A stretch of DNA of 64,000 bases from Nonomuraea antri. Its GTDB lineage: Bacteria > Actinomycetota > Actinomycetes > Streptosporangiales > Streptosporangiaceae. Positions 31,077-39,825 of the stretch are shown piece after piece (positions within the stretch are counted from its first letter, which is position 1; the number at the start of each line of letters is the position of its first letter). The notes under the pieces are model-generated. The model ran no database searches and was not told where the DNA came from. It worked only from the letters and a program-made list of their open reading frames with translations. Where the stretch lies: contig NZ_JABCPZ010000017.1 of assembly GCF_013283785.1 (NCBI RefSeq), positions 1 to 64,000 on the forward strand, written 5' to 3'. The position numbers were made by a program, and so were the translations under genes.

Positions 31077-32411
31077 ATGTCCACGAGATCACTGCGCGTC
31101 ATCGTCGCGGGCGGCGGCATCGGCGGGCTCTGCCTCGCGCAGGGCCTGCACGCCGCCGGGATAGGCGTCGAGGTCTACGAACGCGACGCCGCGCCCGACG
31201 CGCGCTCACAGGGGTACCGGCTCAACATCGAACCGGTGGGCAGCCGGGCCCTGCACGACTGCCTTCCCCCGCACCTCTGGGACATCCTGGTGGCCACCGC
31301 CGGAGATCCGGGCCCGGGCATGGGCGTCTTCACCGAGCGGCTGCGGCTGCTGATGCGCGAGGACGACCCGCCCCCGGGGCTCGGCCCGTCAGAACGGACG
31401 CACGCGGTCAGCCGGATCACGCTGCGCCGGCTGCTGCTCGCCGGGCTGGACGGCGTAGTCCGGTTCGGCAAGGAGTTCACCGGCTACCGGCAGAACGCGG
31501 ACGGCACGGTCACCGCCCTGTTCGCCGACGGCACCTCCGCCACCGGCGACCTGCTGGTCGGCGCGGACGGCGTCCGCTCACGAGTACGCCGCCAGCTCCT
31601 GCCGCACGCCGGACAGCGCGACGCGCCCGGCGTCGGGATCGGCGGCAAGCTCCGGCTCGGCGACGAGACGGCCTGGCTGCCCAGGGAGATGTCCAGCACC
31701 AAGAACATGATCCTGCCGAAGCGGGACTTCCTGTTCACCGCGGTGTTCCGGCGCCGTGAGGGCGGCGCGGCCGTCGCCGAGCGCGCCGGCGACCGGTTGC
31801 GCGCCGCCGGCCTGGACCCGGACCTGCTCATCCAGGACATGAAGGACGACGACTACGTCATGTGGGCCTTCGTCGCCCACCGGAACGAACTGCCCCCCGA
31901 ACCGCCCGTCGATCTACCCGGTGACCTGCCCGCCGACCTGCCTGGCGCGGACGGGCGGCGGCTGCGCGACCTGGTCACGTCCCGCCTCGCGGACTGGCAT
32001 CCCGACCTGCGCGAACTGATCGGCCGGACGCCCGCGGACACCATCGAGCGCTTCGACTTCGCCGCCGCGGCCACGGTGAGACCCTGGCCCACCACGAACG
32101 TGACCCTGCTGGGCGACGCGATCCACCACATGCCGCCGGTCGGCGGGCTCGGCGGCAACGCCGCGCTGTTCGACGCCGACGCGTTGCGCCGCGCGTTGAT
32201 CGCGGTCCACCGAGGCGAGCAGGAGCTGCTGCCCGCGCTCGCCGCGTACGAGCGGGCCATGTTGCGGCACGGCTTCGGCGCGGTGCGGGCCGCGACCTGG
32301 TACCTGCGCCTGGCCGTCCTGCGCAGTCGCGCCGTCCGGGCGGCCGCGCGGACGTTCTTCCGGCTGTGCGGCGCGGTCCCGGCCCTGCGCCGCGCCGTCT
32401 TCTCGGACTGA
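31077..32411 (+). CDS. FAD-dependent monooxygenase
   Basis: The 444-aa flavoprotein has the GxGxxG motif VAGGGIGGLCLAQGL near residue 10, the DG motif VGADGVRSRVRR near 162 and the GDAIHHMPPVGGLGGNAALFDAD motif near 346. It is longer than the 19561 enzyme and only distantly similar, so they are not recent duplicates. GGAGGAGACG precedes the ATG. It is in the same operon as a TetR gene, so it is probably induced by a xenobiotic or aromatic ligand. Confidence 0.87.
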   Translation: MSTRSLRVIVAGGGIGGLCLAQGLHAAGIGVEVYERDAAPDARSQGYRLNIEPVGSRALHDCLPPHLWDILVATAGDPGPGMGVFTERLRLLMREDDPPPGLGPSERTHAVSRITLRRLLLAGLDGVVRFGKEFTGYRQNADGTVTALFADGTSATGDLLVGADGVRSRVRRQLLPHAGQRDAPGVGIGGKLRLGDETAWLPREMSSTKNMILPKRDFLFTAVFRRREGGAAVAERAGDRLRAAGLDPDLLIQDMKDDDYVMWAFVAHRNELPPEPPVDLPGDLPADLPGADGRRLRDLVTSRLADWHPDLRELIGRTPADTIERFDFAAAATVRPWPTTNVTLLGDAIHHMPPVGGLGGNAALFDADALRRALIAVHRGEQELLPALAAYERAMLRHGFGAVRAATWYLRLAVLRSRAVRAAARTFFRLCGAVPALRRAVFSD

Positions 32412-32457
32412 GCGCGGGGTCGCCCGCAGCGGATCCCGCCCCTCCCTGAAGTCGATG

Positions 32458-32498
32458 CGACCCGATACCTTGCCACGCAAGGTATCGGGTCGTACCGT
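32458..32498 (+). promoter_or_regulatory. PadR operator and leaderless promoter
   Basis: Two exact 16-bp inverted arms (32458-32473 and 32477-32492, core TACCTTGC / GCAAGGTA) are separated by only 3 bp. They are followed by TACCGT (32493-32498), 6 nt before the padR ATG. This places the operator over the -35 zone. TACCTTGC/GCAAGGTA dyads are a known style for PadR regulators in actinobacteria. The hairpin might also end the upstream monooxygenase transcript. Confidence 0.75.
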
Positions 32499-32504
32499 GG
32501 TCTC

Positions 32505-32891
32505 ATGTCTGAGGGCACCGAGACGCCGCCAGGATCAGCGTCCGTCGCTCGCCTGCGCCGCGAGCTCTCTCGCGGCACGACCGAGCTGGCCGTGCTGTCC
32601 GTCCTCGGCGTCCGCCGCCGATACGGCTACGAACTGCTCAAAGTGCTCCGCGAAACCGGCGAGGGCGTCCTGGAGATCAAGGAGGGCACCCTCTATCCGC
32701 TGCTGCACCGGCTGGAGGACTCCGGCCACATCCTGGCGACCTGGGAGGCGGAAGGCCGGGCCAGGCCGCGCAAGTACTACGTCATCACTCCGGAGGGTCG
32801 CACCCACCTCGCCTTGCTGCGCGCCGAGTGGAACAGCCTGGCCGACGGGATGCGACAACTCCTCGACACCCTTGACGAGGTGCGGGAATGA
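32505..32891 (+). CDS. PadR family regulator
   Basis: The 128-aa protein is a classic small PadR: ELSRGTTELAVLSVLGVRRRYGYELLKVL then EGTLYPLLHRLEDSGHI and the basic wing ARPRKYYVITPEGR. It lacks the long Vir C-terminal domain. The ATG at 32505 is supported by the TACCGT element 6 nt upstream, a leaderless start. The stop overlaps the start of the RDD gene (ATGA), so the membrane protein is translated with it and is the probable target. Confidence 0.9.
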   Translation: MSEGTETPPGSASVARLRRELSRGTTELAVLSVLGVRRRYGYELLKVLRETGEGVLEIKEGTLYPLLHRLEDSGHILATWEAEGRARPRKYYVITPEGRTHLALLRAEWNSLADGMRQLLDTLDEVRE

Positions 32892-33616
32892 GCAACGACC
32901 AAGAGATCATCGACGATTACACCGAGCGGGTCGGACGCCATCTGACGGGCCCGGCCCGAGACAAGGCGAAGGCCGAGCTCGGCGCGCACCTGTCCGACGC
33001 GGCCGAGGCGGGCGAACTGGGACACGCCCTGAGCCGGCTCGGCACCCCGAGAGAGGCCGCGGCCTCCTTCGCCGAGTTACGCTCCGCGCCGCCCGCGCCC
33101 ATGAACGCGCGGCTGGCCGCGGTCGTGATCGACAACCTGCCGCTGGTCGGCGTCACGCTCACGCTGCTGGTGCAGGCGATCCGCCAGTTCCCCGACCTGG
33201 GCAACGGCTTCGCGCTCTCGTTCCCGCCCCTGGTGTACGTCAAGATCGGTGACGGGTGCATGAGCGTGGGCCCGTCCGCGATCTGCGAATCCGGCGTCTA
33301 CGACTACGCCGGGCTCCTCTACTCCATCGGCGTGCCGCTCGCCATGCTCTGGTCGATCGTCGGCCTGGGGCTGATCGAGTCCTTGACCGGGACGACCCCG
33401 GGCAAGCGCCTGCTGAAACTGTGTGTCGTGACCGAGTCCGGGCTGCGCCCGCACCCGGCCGCCGGCCTCGGCCGGCGGCTCAGCCTGCTGGTGGGACCGG
33501 TCGCCTGGCTGGACTGGCTGCCCGTGCTGTGGGGCGACCGGCGCCGGCTGCTCGACCTCCTGATCGGGACCAAGGTCGTCCGGGCGGCGCGGCAGGGCTC
33601 GCCGTCCACGGTGTGA
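32888..33616 (+). CDS. RDD-family membrane protein with HAAS N-terminus
   Basis: The 242-aa protein has an N-terminal HAAS/DUF1700-like cytosolic helical part (residues 1-65, GHALSRLGTPREAAASF) typical of proteins paired with PadR regulators, and then an RDD-type domain with about four membrane helices (ARLAAVVIDNLPLVGVTLTLL; PLAMLWSIVGLGLIESLTGTTPGKRLL; LLVGPVAWLDWLPVLWGDRRRLLDLLIGTKVV). Start and stop are coupled to padR. It may sense or export something in the membrane. A TTA codon lies at 33077-33079. Confidence 0.83.
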   Translation: MSNDQEIIDDYTERVGRHLTGPARDKAKAELGAHLSDAAEAGELGHALSRLGTPREAAASFAELRSAPPAPMNARLAAVVIDNLPLVGVTLTLLVQAIRQFPDLGNGFALSFPPLVYVKIGDGCMSVGPSAICESGVYDYAGLLYSIGVPLAMLWSIVGLGLIESLTGTTPGKRLLKLCVVTESGLRPHPAAGLGRRLSLLVGPVAWLDWLPVLWGDRRRLLDLLIGTKVVRAARQGSPSTV

Positions 33617-33630
33617 CTCGGGTGCGGCGC

Positions 33631-34773
33631 CTACCTCAGGCCGTCCAGGAGCCGCAGCTCCTCGTGGAGGATCCGCGCCTCGTCCGTGAACCCCAGCCGC
33701 TCGTGCACGTCGGCGCTGGCGCTCAGGAACACGCCCAGGTCCTGGTAGGAGGCGGGGGTCCCGGCCTGGATGAGGTAGGTGTAGACCTGGTGACCCTCCT
33801 GCACGATCGGCATCGCCTCCTCCCACCGGTCCAGCTTGCCCAGCAGGCGGGCGACCATCGCCATCGAGCGGCCCAGCCACGGCAGGAAACGGTCGAGATC
33901 GTCGTCCGCCAGCGACTCGCGGATGTCGTACGCCTCCCGCCCCGCCACCAGCGCGTCGGCGGGCCGGTCGAGCTCCTCCAGGCGCATGCCGAGGTTGAAC
34001 AGCGCCGAGGCCAGGCTGGGGAGGTGGCGCGGAGGGTTGTCCCTGGCGAGTTCGCGGCGGATGGCGATCGCCTCCTCGTACAGCGGCAGGGCCTCCTCGG
34101 GACGGTCGAGGTCGCCCAGCCGGTTGCCGCAGTTCGACAGGGAGGCGCACAGGTCGGCGAGAAAACCGCCGGGATCGGCGGCGACCAGCTCCCTGCGGAT
34201 GGCCAGCGCCTCCCGTTCGAGCTGCAGGGCCGTCTCGAAGCGGCCCAGGTCCGCCGCGTGGATGCCGAGGTTCGACAAGGAGCCGGCGAGGCTGGGCAGG
34301 CGGCCGGGATCGGCCGGCACCAGGGCGCGCCAGAGCGTGACCGCCTCCAGCTCCATGAGCCACGCCTCCTCGGGCCGGCCCGTCCGGTTGAGTTGCGTGC
34401 CGAGGTTCGACAGGGCGGCGGCCAGCATGGGTTCGTACCGCCCGGCGCCGGCCGCGACCAGGCCGCGGTAGAGGGCGACGGCCTCCTCGACGAGCGTCAG
34501 CGCCTCGGCCACCCGGCCCAGCTCCGACAACGTCGCGGCGACGTTGTTCATGCTGGAGGCCAGCTCACCCCGGCGGGACGGGTCGGCGGCAGCCAGCTCA
34601 CGGTAGCGGGCCAGTATCTGCTGCTCGTACCCCAGGGCCTCGGCCGGCAGCCCCTGCGCGGACAGCGTCGCGACGAGGTCGGCCAGTGCCGCTTGCGCCT
34701 TCGCGATGCGCTCATCGGAATGTTCGAAGGACAAAGAGGACCTCGCTCGATAGCGTCCGCCGACTTCGCACAT
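33631..34773 (-). CDS. tetratricopeptide repeat protein
   Basis: The 380-aa soluble protein consists almost entirely of TPR-type helix pairs, seen as repeated LSNLGxxLxxLGRxxEALxLxREAVAIYRELVAADPxR units (about eight to nine, from residue 20 on). Such proteins are protein-protein interaction scaffolds, often the tail of AfsR/STAND regulators. Here the repeats stand alone without an NTPase domain. It could be the separated TPR part of such a regulator. The ATG at 34773 has GGAG placed very close, so the start is not certain. It is divergent from the ECF sigma operon. Confidence 0.8.
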   Translation of the reverse strand: MCEVGGRYRARSSLSFEHSDERIAKAQAALADLVATLSAQGLPAEALGYEQQILARYRELAAADPSRRGELASSMNNVAATLSELGRVAEALTLVEEAVALYRGLVAAGAGRYEPMLAAALSNLGTQLNRTGRPEEAWLMELEAVTLWRALVPADPGRLPSLAGSLSNLGIHAADLGRFETALQLEREALAIRRELVAADPGGFLADLCASLSNCGNRLGDLDRPEEALPLYEEAIAIRRELARDNPPRHLPSLASALFNLGMRLEELDRPADALVAGREAYDIRESLADDDLDRFLPWLGRSMAMVARLLGKLDRWEEAMPIVQEGHQVYTYLIQAGTPASYQDLGVFLSASADVHERLGFTDEARILHEELRLLDGLR

Positions 34774-34839
34774 TCTCCGGCTATTTGATCATTTTGTCAC
34801 GACGGCGCCCATCGGCGGTCGAGGTGCCACACTTCGCGG

Positions 34840-34870
34840 GGTGCCGGACATGTACCAGGTGTCCGGCACC
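34840..34870 (+). promoter_or_regulatory. hairpin in the leader of the sigma factor gene
   Basis: Two exact 11-bp arms, GGTGCCGGACA (34840-34850) and TGTCCGGCACC (34860-34870), flank a 9-nt loop. The Shine-Dalgarno AAGGAG of the sigma gene starts just 8 nt after it. It could be a dyad for a repressor or an RNA hairpin affecting translation. Confidence 0.5.
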
Positions 34871-34888
34871 TTTCGCCAAGGAGACCCT

Positions 34889-35401
34889 GTGACCTACCGA
34901 GATCGCTTCGAAGCGGTCTATGACGCCTACTACCCGGCGATACATCAGTACGCCGCCCGCCGTACCGGCTCGCCCGACGACACCGCCGACGTCATCTCCG
35001 AGACGTTCCTCACCGCCTGGCGGCGTATCGGCGAGGTGCCCGAGGGCGAGGAGGCGCTGCTGTGGCTGTACGGGGTGGCCCGCCGCGTGCTGGCCAACCG
35101 GCAGCGCGGCGACGTGCGCAGAGCCGTGCTCGCCGAACGCCTGCGCGCGGAGCTGGCCGCCGACCGGCCGGTCAGCCCGGTCGACCTGGACCACGTGCGC
35201 GCCGCCTTCGACCAGCTCCCCGCGCGTGACCGCGAGGTCTTGGCGCTGGCCTGCTGGGAGGGCCTGACCAGCCGGCAGATCGCCACCGTCATGGGAGGCA
35301 CGGCCCTGGCCGCCCGTACCCGGCTGAGCCGGGCGCGCAAGCGGATGGCGGCGGCGCTGGAGCGGCAGGCGTCCTTGACGATCGCGATGGGGGAAGCATG
35401 A
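34889..35401 (+). CDS. ECF sigma factor
   Basis: The 170-aa protein has sigma-2 (residues 5-80; YDAYYPAIHQYAARRTGSPDDTADVISETFLTAWRR) and sigma-4 (about 105-155; FDQLPARDREVLALACWEGLTSRQIATVMG). A GTG at 34889 is chosen as the start, with AAGGAG 6 nt upstream; an upstream ATG in the same frame falls in the hairpin. Its stop overlaps the start of the next gene (ATGA), which encodes a membrane protein acting in the place where an anti-sigma factor usually lies. Confidence 0.88.
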   Translation: MTYRDRFEAVYDAYYPAIHQYAARRTGSPDDTADVISETFLTAWRRIGEVPEGEEALLWLYGVARRVLANRQRGDVRRAVLAERLRAELAADRPVSPVDLDHVRAAFDQLPARDREVLALACWEGLTSRQIATVMGGTALAARTRLSRARKRMAAALERQASLTIAMGEA

Positions 35402-36432
35402 GCGACATCGACCACCTGGTGAAGGCCATCGACCCGGCACCCCACGCGCCGGATCAGGGGCCCGGCGCGCGGGAGCTGCGTGCGGCGATCCTGGCGACGC
35501 CGGCGCCCGCGCCCCGGCCGGCCCGGCGCCTGGCGTGGCGGGCCGGGGCGGCCGTCGGGCTCGCGGCGGCCGTGGCCGCGGCGGCGGTCCTGTTCGGCCA
35601 GGACGTCCTCACCCCGACGCACTCCCCCGACGTCACCTCCCTGCCGGACACGTCGATCCTGCTCGCCGCCGCGGCCCGCGCCGAGGCGGCCCCGCAAGGC
35701 GCCTACTGGCGTCTCAAGGAACTGGACGTGGGCACGGCGGGCCCGTACGGCAGGACCGGCGACACCTACCACCTCCGGACCTCCTACCTCATGGAACAGT
35801 GGATGGCCAAGGACGGCCGCGCCTGGATCGGCCGCAGGCGACTGGCCGCGCACCCCCTGGACACGGCCGCCTGGCGCAGGGACGGCTCGCCCGCGGAATG
35901 GGAGATCGGCGAGGACGGCGGCGTCCACTCCACCTCCCCGGAAGCGGGCACGCTCACCCGGCTCAAGGGAGAGCAGAAGCTCTACTGGAGCGCCAGGCCC
36001 ATGACCATGAAGGAGATCGAGGCCCTGCCCGCCGACCCGGAGGCGCTCAAGCAGCGAGCCGCCGAGGCCATCCGCCGCGATCAGGACTTCGCCGGCTCCG
36101 TGGCCGACGGCCTGCCGTCCACCCTGGCCTCGCTCCTGTACCAGCTCCCCGCCTCCCCCCGGGTACGCGCCGCCGCCTACCAGGCGCTGGCGACACTGCC
36201 CGGCGTACGGGTCGAAGGCCCGGCCACCGATCCGCGCGGACGGCCGGGCGTCTCGGTGACCTTCCCGCTCCAGCGCGGCCGGCCCGGCCAGGGCAGGCTG
36301 ATCATCGACCCGGGCACCTCCAAGGTGCTGACCTACGAGGTCACCGGCACGCCGCAGAAGGGAGACCGGGCCAACCTGGTGCTGGAGTCCGGCTGGACCG
36401 ACACCGAGCCGGCGCCGCCCGCCACCGAATGA
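35398..36432 (+). CDS. single-pass membrane protein, probable anti-sigma partner
   Basis: The 344-aa protein has a short cytosolic N-terminus (about 45 residues), one membrane helix (WRAGAAVGLAAAVAAAAVLFG, residues 44-65) and a large extracytoplasmic domain. The layout and the ILLAAAARAEA motif match the CU044_5270-like family commonly encoded downstream of an ECF sigma factor. No ZAS zinc motif is seen in the cytosolic part. It likely regulates the sigma factor, or senses an envelope signal. It is coupled to the sigma gene by ATGA. Confidence 0.8.
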   Translation: MSDIDHLVKAIDPAPHAPDQGPGARELRAAILATPAPAPRPARRLAWRAGAAVGLAAAVAAAAVLFGQDVLTPTHSPDVTSLPDTSILLAAAARAEAAPQGAYWRLKELDVGTAGPYGRTGDTYHLRTSYLMEQWMAKDGRAWIGRRRLAAHPLDTAAWRRDGSPAEWEIGEDGGVHSTSPEAGTLTRLKGEQKLYWSARPMTMKEIEALPADPEALKQRAAEAIRRDQDFAGSVADGLPSTLASLLYQLPASPRVRAAAYQALATLPGVRVEGPATDPRGRPGVSVTFPLQRGRPGQGRLIIDPGTSKVLTYEVTGTPQKGDRANLVLESGWTDTEPAPPATE

Positions 36433-36449
36433 ACGCCTACGGAACAGGC

Positions 36450-37175
36450 CTACCGGTTGGGGAAGGAACCGACCAGCCCGCCGTCGATCACCAGGTCCTG
36501 GCCGGTGATGTAGGAGGCGTCGTCGGAGGCCAGGAAGGCCACGGCGGCCGCCACCTCGGCGGCGTGACCGACGGTGCCCAGCGGCACCTGCGCGGCGTTG
36601 CGGGCATCGGCCTCCGGGCCGGTGTTCGCACCGCGGTACATCTCGGTGTCGATGTAGCCCGGGCTGACCGAGTTCACGCGGATCCCGCGCGGCGCCAGGT
36701 CCGAGCCCAGCGTGCGCGCCAGATTGTGGACGGCGGCCTTGGTCGCCGAGTAGACGGAGGCGATCGGCAGCCCGCGATACAACGTCCACGAGGCGTTCAG
36801 CACGATCGCGCCGCCCTCCTTCAGCAGCGGCAGCGCCTTACGCACGGTGAAGAACACGCCCTTGAAGTTCACGTCGACGGAATGGTCGAAATCGGCCTCG
36901 GTCAGCTCGGCTGCGGGCTTGAAGACGCCCGTGCCCGCGTTGGCGAACACCGCGTCCAGGCCGCCGCGCCAGGTCTCGACGCGGCGCATCAGCACGTCCA
37001 GGTCGGCCAGGCTCGCGACGTCGGCGCGGACGGTCAGCAGGCGCGGCCCCGCGTCGAGCGCGGCCGCCGCCCGCGCCAGCCGGGACTCGTCACGCCCGGT
37101 GATGACGACGTAGGCGCCCTCGTCGAGCAGACGGCGAGCGGTGGCCAGGCCCATGCCGGACGTGGGGTCTACCAC
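36450..37175 (-). CDS. SDR oxidoreductase with altered cofactor motif
   Basis: The 241-aa protein is a classical short-chain dehydrogenase by its C-terminal two thirds: the NNAG-equivalent FANAGTG near 83, the catalytic Ser in LNASW near 132, YSATKAA (Tyr-x-x-x-Lys) near 145-149, and RGIRVNSVSPGYIDTEM near 167. The N-terminus is unusually short: the motif TGxxxGxG is reduced to DPTSGMGLATA and the first strand has few residues. Three GTG codons in a row make the start uncertain; 37175 has GGGAGG at 6 nt. The gene starts 13 bp after the XRE regulator gene. It may have lost its first residues to recombination with that gene. Confidence 0.75.
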   Translation of the reverse strand: MVDPTSGMGLATARRLLDEGAYVVITGRDESRLARAAAALDAGPRLLTVRADVASLADLDVLMRRVETWRGGLDAVFANAGTGVFKPAAELTEADFDHSVDVNFKGVFFTVRKALPLLKEGGAIVLNASWTLYRGLPIASVYSATKAAVHNLARTLGSDLAPRGIRVNSVSPGYIDTEMYRGANTGPEADARNAAQVPLGTVGHAAEVAAAVAFLASDDASYITGQDLVIDGGLVGSFPNR

Positions 37176-37188
37176 CACCACCCTCCCG

Positions 37189-38055
37189 CTACCCGGCCGC
37201 GACCCCCAGGAGGGCGGCCAGCCGCTCCCCGGTGTCCGTACCGGCCGCCGGTGAGTGCAGCATCAGCCGATGTCCGGGCAGATCGGGGAGGGTCAGCGCG
37301 GTGTACTCGAAGGTGAGATCACCGGCGTCGGGGTGGGTGACGGTCTTGCTGCCGGACGTCGCGTCGCCGACGTCGTGCTCGGCCCAGACCTCCGCGAACT
37401 CCGGGCTGGCCGCGCACATGTCCGCGGCCAGCCGGCCGAACTCCGGATCGTCCGGATAGCGCGCGGCGTCCGCCCGGAACTGGCCGACGATCGCCTTCGC
37501 CGCGTCCCGCCAGTCGCACAGCGCCGACCGGTAGCGGGTGCTGGTGAAGAACGTGACCAGACAGTTGTGGTCGTCCTCGCCGTAACCGAAGATCAGCTCG
37601 GCCGCCCGGTTGACGGCCACCAGGTTCCAGTGCCGGTCGATCAGGTACGCGGGACGGGGCAGCCAGGCGTCGATCACCCGGCGCAACCCGTCGGGCACCT
37701 GCCGGACCGCCGCCGGTGGCAGCCGCGGCGGGTTCGACCCGGCCAGCAGGTAGAGGTGCTCGCGTTCGGCGGCGTCCAGGCGGAGCACCCGGGCGATCGA
37801 GTCGAGCACCTCGCCGGACACGTTGATCTCCCGGCCCTGCTCCAGCCACGTGTACCAGGACACCCCCACCCCGGCCAGCACCGCGACCTCCTCGCGGCGC
37901 AACCCGGGCGTCCGGCGCGAGCGGACGTCACCGGCGGCCATCCCCACGTCGGCGGGGGTCACCCGGGCCCGCCGCGACCGCAGGAACTCGCGCATCTCCG
38001 CCGAACGTCTGGCCCGCGCCTCCGCGGGGAGCTTGGTGATGTCCACGAAACCCAT
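37189..38055 (-). CDS. XRE family regulator with MmyB-like ligand domain
   Basis: The 288-aa protein has an N-terminal XRE HTH (residues 20-95; EMREFLRSRRARVTPADVG, TPGLRREEVAVLAGVGVSWYTWLEQGREINVSGEVL) and the MmyB-like domain (about 110-280; WLPRPAYLIDRHWNLVAVNRAAELIFG). In this group the second domain binds fatty-acid-like ligands. I take the ATG at 38055; a longer frame to 38358 is a shadow. It is divergent from the phosphotransferase gene and followed by the SDR gene, which it probably represses. Confidence 0.88.
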   Translation of the reverse strand: MGFVDITKLPAEARARRSAEMREFLRSRRARVTPADVGMAAGDVRSRRTPGLRREEVAVLAGVGVSWYTWLEQGREINVSGEVLDSIARVLRLDAAEREHLYLLAGSNPPRLPPAAVRQVPDGLRRVIDAWLPRPAYLIDRHWNLVAVNRAAELIFGYGEDDHNCLVTFFTSTRYRSALCDWRDAAKAIVGQFRADAARYPDDPEFGRLAADMCAASPEFAEVWAEHDVGDATSGSKTVTHPDAGDLTFEYTALTLPDLPGHRLMLHSPAAGTDTGERLAALLGVAAG

Positions 38056-38126
38056 GCTAGGTCGGGCCGAACACCGCAAGCGGCGGCCGTTTCGCGGGCC
38101 ACTGATCAGCTCGCGATAATGACCGG

Positions 38127-38864
38127 ATGGATGAGGTCGAGGTCGTCGTCGCCCATCACGAGCGGGCGACCCTGCGCGTCGGCGACGTGTTCCTGAAGAT
38201 CGACACCGACCAGGCGCGCACCGACGTCGAGGTCGAGGCGATGGCCAGGGCGCCCGTCCCGACTCCCCGGGTCCTGTGGCGCAAGCCGCCCGTGCTCGCG
38301 CTCGCCGCGCTCCCCGGCACGGCGCTCGGCCGCCTCGGCCGGCCGTCCACCGCGTCACCCGCGGCGTGGGCCGCGGCCGGCGCCGCCGTGCGGAGGTTGC
38401 ACGACGCGCCGCTGCCGCCCTGGCCAGGGCGCGGCCTCGACGAGATCGCCGCCGAACTCGACGCGGAATGCGCGTGGCTCCTCGCGAACGACGTCCTGCC
38501 CGCCGACCTGGTCACCCGCAACCGCCAGGTCGCCGAGGCCGCGCTGCGACCGTTCACGCCGGTGTTCGCGCACGGCGACCTGCAGGTCAGCCACGTGTTC
38601 GTCGACGGCGACGAGGTCACCGGCGTGATCGACTGGTCCGAGGCGGCCCAGGGCGATCCCCTGTTCGACCTCGCCAGCCTGACGCTCGGGCACGAGAAGC
38701 ACCTCGGCGACGTCATCGCGGGCTACGGCGCGGACGTCGACCTCGACGCGATCCGCGGATGGTGGTCGCTGCGGAGCCTGCGTGCGGCGCGCTGGCTGAT
38801 CGAGCACGGCTTCGACCCGTCCTCGCCGGGTTGCGAGTTCGACGTGTTGAGAGCCAGGATGTGA
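38127..38864 (+). CDS. APH-fold phosphotransferase
   Basis: The 245-aa protein is a short kinase-like protein with the catalytic loop FAHGDLQVSHVFVD near residue 147 and the metal-binding GVIDWSEA near 170, as in aminoglycoside phosphotransferases. Asn of the usual DxxxxN is His here (DLQVSH). It is smaller than most family members because part of the N-lobe is missing. A GATAAT hexamer lies 6 nt before the ATG, suggesting a leaderless message. It may be an antibiotic kinase or a small-molecule kinase. Confidence 0.75.
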   Translation: MDEVEVVVAHHERATLRVGDVFLKIDTDQARTDVEVEAMARAPVPTPRVLWRKPPVLALAALPGTALGRLGRPSTASPAAWAAAGAAVRRLHDAPLPPWPGRGLDEIAAELDAECAWLLANDVLPADLVTRNRQVAEAALRPFTPVFAHGDLQVSHVFVDGDEVTGVIDWSEAAQGDPLFDLASLTLGHEKHLGDVIAGYGADVDLDAIRGWWSLRSLRAARWLIEHGFDPSSPGCEFDVLRARM

Positions 38865-38979
38865 ACCAAGGCCGCGCCTTTACAAAGTAGATCAACGACT
38901 GAAGATACGAATTCGGATATCGGTCGTCCGTTGATATCAATATTGGACAGGTCCGAGGTCCTGTGGTGTCCTCTTGCGC

Positions 38980-39825
38980 ATGAAGAAGGCAATACTCGGC
39001 GTCCTCGTGCTCACCTCATCCCTCCTCGGCGTCCCCGCCCACGCGGCCACCGCCCCCGGCGTCGCCGCGGCGGCCCAGGAGGCGCGGCCGGGCACGATCG
39101 TGCGCGACGACCTGCGCGCGGTGTTCGACGCGGCCGGTGTGCGAGGCACGTTCGCGTTGCTCGACGTGTCGGCAGGGAAGACGACCGTGGTGGACCGTCG
39201 GCGCGCCGAGACGCCGATGGTGCCCGCCTCCAGTTTCAAGGTCCCGCACGCGCTGATCGCGTTGGAGACGGGCGTGGTGAAGAGCCCCGACGAGGTGATC
39301 CCCTGGGACGGCACGCCGCAGCCGTTCCCCGACTGGGAGAAGGACATGAGCATGCGGGAGGCCGTCCGCGTCTCCAACGCGGCGGCGTTCCAGGTGATCG
39401 CCCGCCGCGTCGGGCTCAAGCGTGAACGGCAGTGGCTGCACCGGCTGGGCTACGGCAACCGGCAGACCGGGACGGCGGTGGACCGGTTCTGGCTGGACGG
39501 CCCGCTGAAGATCTCGGCGGTGCAGCAGACCCGGTTCATGCAGCGGCTGGCCGCGCTGCGCCTGCCCGCCACGCGCGAGCACCAGCGCACCGTCCGCGAC
39601 CTGATCCTGCAGGAGAGGAAGGACGGGTACGCCCTGTACGCCAAGTCGGGCTGGCAGAACGCCCCCGACCCCGGCACCGGCTGGTGGACCGGCTGGGTCG
39701 AGCGCGGCGGCCGCGTCCACGCGTTCGCGCTGAACATCGACATCGCCGAGGACGGCGACGCCGCCAAGCGCGCCACGCTCGCCCGTGAACTGCTGCGGCG
39801 GCTGAACGTCCTGCCTGCCGCGTGA
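38980..39825 (+). CDS. class D (OXA-type) beta-lactamase-like protein
   Basis: The 281-aa product has a signal peptide (AILGVLVLTSSLLGVPAHAA) and the class D motifs: S-x-x-K as PASSFKVPHALIALETG (Ser 84, Lys 87), YGN (residues 157-159), WLDGPLKIS and KSG (residues 221-223, AKSGWQ) followed by GWWTGWVE. The usual S-x-V is SNA here (residues 131-133), which may reduce activity. The length fits the family. It probably hydrolyses beta-lactams or is an actinobacterial relative with another role. The upstream 110 bp are less GC-rich. The stop overlaps the GTG of the MFS gene. Confidence 0.85.
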   Translation: MKKAILGVLVLTSSLLGVPAHAATAPGVAAAAQEARPGTIVRDDLRAVFDAAGVRGTFALLDVSAGKTTVVDRRRAETPMVPASSFKVPHALIALETGVVKSPDEVIPWDGTPQPFPDWEKDMSMREAVRVSNAAAFQVIARRVGLKRERQWLHRLGYGNRQTGTAVDRFWLDGPLKISAVQQTRFMQRLAALRLPATREHQRTVRDLILQERKDGYALYAKSGWQNAPDPGTGWWTGWVERGGRVHAFALNIDIAEDGDAAKRATLARELLRRLNVLPAA

